The position numbers and the translations under genes are program-made. From Rhizobium leguminosarum bv. trifolii WSM2297 (GTDB lineage Bacteria; Pseudomonadota; Alphaproteobacteria; Rhizobiales; Rhizobiaceae), in assembly GCF_000271845.1 (NCBI RefSeq), contig NZ_JH719395.1, positions 62,001 through 126,000 of the forward strand: 64,000 nucleotides of DNA. Reading direction: 5' to 3'. Shown here piece after piece: positions 63,064-64,000 of the stretch (position 1 is its first letter; the number at the start of each line of letters is the position of its first letter). The notes under the pieces are model-generated. The model searched no databases and had not been told where the DNA came from. It was given only the letters and a program-made list of their open reading frames with translations.

Positions 63064-63969
63064 TCAACGGCGCCGCGCCGCAAAACCCGTCGACAGCGCC
63101 ACGCCGATGCCGGTGATGACGGCGGCGCTGATTTCGGCAATTCCGACCGGTTCGCCGAGCAGGAAGCCGCCGCCCAACGTCGCCAGCACCGGTGTCAGCG
63201 CCGTGAAGGCGGCCGCCTGTGTACCGCCGAGGGTGCGAACGGCCGTGCCATAGGCGACCATGGCGACGAGGCCGGAAAGAATGCCCTGGCTCAGCACTTG
63301 CAGGCCGATTTCCGGAAGCGGGGCCTGCGGCAGCGAGATGCCGAAGACGAGGGCCAGCACAGCCATGATCAGGAAGGACCAGACGGCAATCAACGCGCTG
63401 GCCTGAATGGCCGTCAGACCGGAGCGGCGGAAGGCATGCGTATAGCTTGCCCAGAGCACGGCGCCCGCCGGCAGCATTACAAAGCTCGTCCAGGGCAGGG
63501 AGGCATCGACAAGGCTGCGGGCGAGCAGGATCAGCACCCCGCCGACGATCGCCACCAACCCGGCGATGCGCGTCGCATCCGGCCGCTCCCGAAACAGCAG
63601 AATGCCGATCAGGGCGGTGGCAAGCGGCATGGAGCCGCCGAGCAGGATTCCGGAGGAGGCTGCCGGTGTGGAGTGGATCGCAAGCGTCGTCACCAGGAAG
63701 AAGATCGCGCCGCAGCCGGCGACCATGATCGCCAAAAGATGCAGCGGCAGACCCTTCGGCAGCAGGCCGATGCGAAGCCAGACCGGCGACAGCGCGACGG
63801 CTGGAATGCCGAAGCGGATGAGGCCGATATCGATCGAGCCGAGCGACGTCGTGGCGCTGTGGCGGGTTGCCAGAAACCAGGAAGCCCAGATCAGCACGGT
63901 GATGGTGCCGGCGGCATAACCGACGGTCTGCGAAGGTGATCTGTCGTTTGAAAATGCGATCGTGCTCAT
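63064..63969 (-). CDS. EamA/DMT superfamily permease
   Basis: A 301-residue ten-helix permease with two EamA repeats: VGYAAGTITVLIWASWFLAT at the start, SSGILLGGSMPLATALIGIL with LLFRERP closing repeat 1, and LTPVLATLGGGFLLGEPVGI closing repeat 2. ATG 63969 follows AGGATTAGGACG; the frame extends 7 codons more. Likely an exporter of a small metabolite. The last 31 bases of the window, upstream of it, hold only its leader. Confidence 0.83.
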   Translation of the reverse strand: MSTIAFSNDRSPSQTVGYAAGTITVLIWASWFLATRHSATTSLGSIDIGLIRFGIPAVALSPVWLRIGLLPKGLPLHLLAIMVAGCGAIFFLVTTLAIHSTPAASSGILLGGSMPLATALIGILLFRERPDATRIAGLVAIVGGVLILLARSLVDASLPWTSFVMLPAGAVLWASYTHAFRRSGLTAIQASALIAVWSFLIMAVLALVFGISLPQAPLPEIGLQVLSQGILSGLVAMVAYGTAVRTLGGTQAAAFTALTPVLATLGGGFLLGEPVGIAEISAAVITGIGVALSTGFAARRR

Positions 63970-64000
63970 CGTCCTAATCCTTTCCTGCATCCGGATCCTG

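Noticed and set aside
1..64000. CRISPR arrays, tRNA or rRNA genes, prophage or insertion sequences
   Set aside because: I saw no regularly spaced repeats, no cloverleaf-like sequences and no transposase or integrase coding region.

Overview
The window looks like chromosome from a Rhizobium species, most likely of the R. etli / R. leguminosarum group. The evidence is the high GC content, the gene order feuN-feuP-feuQ / cycH-cycJ-cycK-cycL / degP / response regulator / histidine kinase / glnE / pleC-like kinase, and many small proteins and palindromic intergenic repeats typical of rhizobia. I saw no rRNA, tRNA, CRISPR array, phage module or intact insertion sequence. All assignments come from reading the sequence and from memory of the families; no search was run.

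Layout. 1-7.6 kb: the 3' part of a soluble chemotaxis-receptor-like protein, DUF1491 and DUF2336 proteins, several micro-proteins, a DUF1214/DUF1254 membrane pair and a bifunctional class A penicillin-binding protein. 7.6-27 kb: an accessory, regulator-rich stretch in which small enzymes or transporters (SDR, desaturase, MFS exporters, glyoxalase, F420-type reductase, GST, DUF1348, GH19 hydrolase) usually sit beside or divergent from a TetR, LysR or MocR regulator, with visible operator-like palindromes. 27.5-30.4 kb: a FeuN-FeuP-FeuQ signalling cassette and a surface lipoprotein. 30.5-34.9 kb: the overlapping cytochrome c maturation operon cycHJKL. 35.1-44.3 kb: the DegP protease, a two-component system, the glutamine synthetase adenylyltransferase GlnE and a convergent PleC-like cell-cycle kinase. 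44.5-53.6 kb: aminopeptidase N, a frameshifted soluble chemoreceptor, a DMT permease, a rhizobial unknown with two micro-proteins, a divergent uracil-DNA glycosylase and an Hsp70-like protein. 53.8-64 kb: an RND efflux pair, an APH-fold kinase-like protein, an atypical SDR, ETF-ubiquinone oxidoreductase, an L,D-transpeptidase and a second DMT permease.

How the genes work together. The central 27.5-44.3 kb block is core envelope and respiration physiology: envelope sensing (feuNPQ, degP, the second two-component system), cytochrome c assembly, nitrogen control (glnE) and cell-cycle control (pleC). The flanks carry local regulator-target pairs.

Most interesting observations: (1) an overlooked 38-residue membrane micro-protein whose stop overlaps the GTG start of the fatty acid desaturase; (2) a long perfect inverted repeat inserted at the cycK/cycL junction that seems to supply the cycL start codon; (3) two tandem TTAA-N7-TTAA boxes (CtrA-type) in front of a GH19 cell-wall hydrolase, in a window that also encodes a PleC-like kinase; (4) an HtrA/PDZ protein with all three catalytic residues replaced; (5) a pair of paralogous micro-proteins with a shared DLDxLxGxLD signature; and (6) a single-base frameshift in a soluble chemoreceptor. 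I did not find a convincing new multi-gene system.
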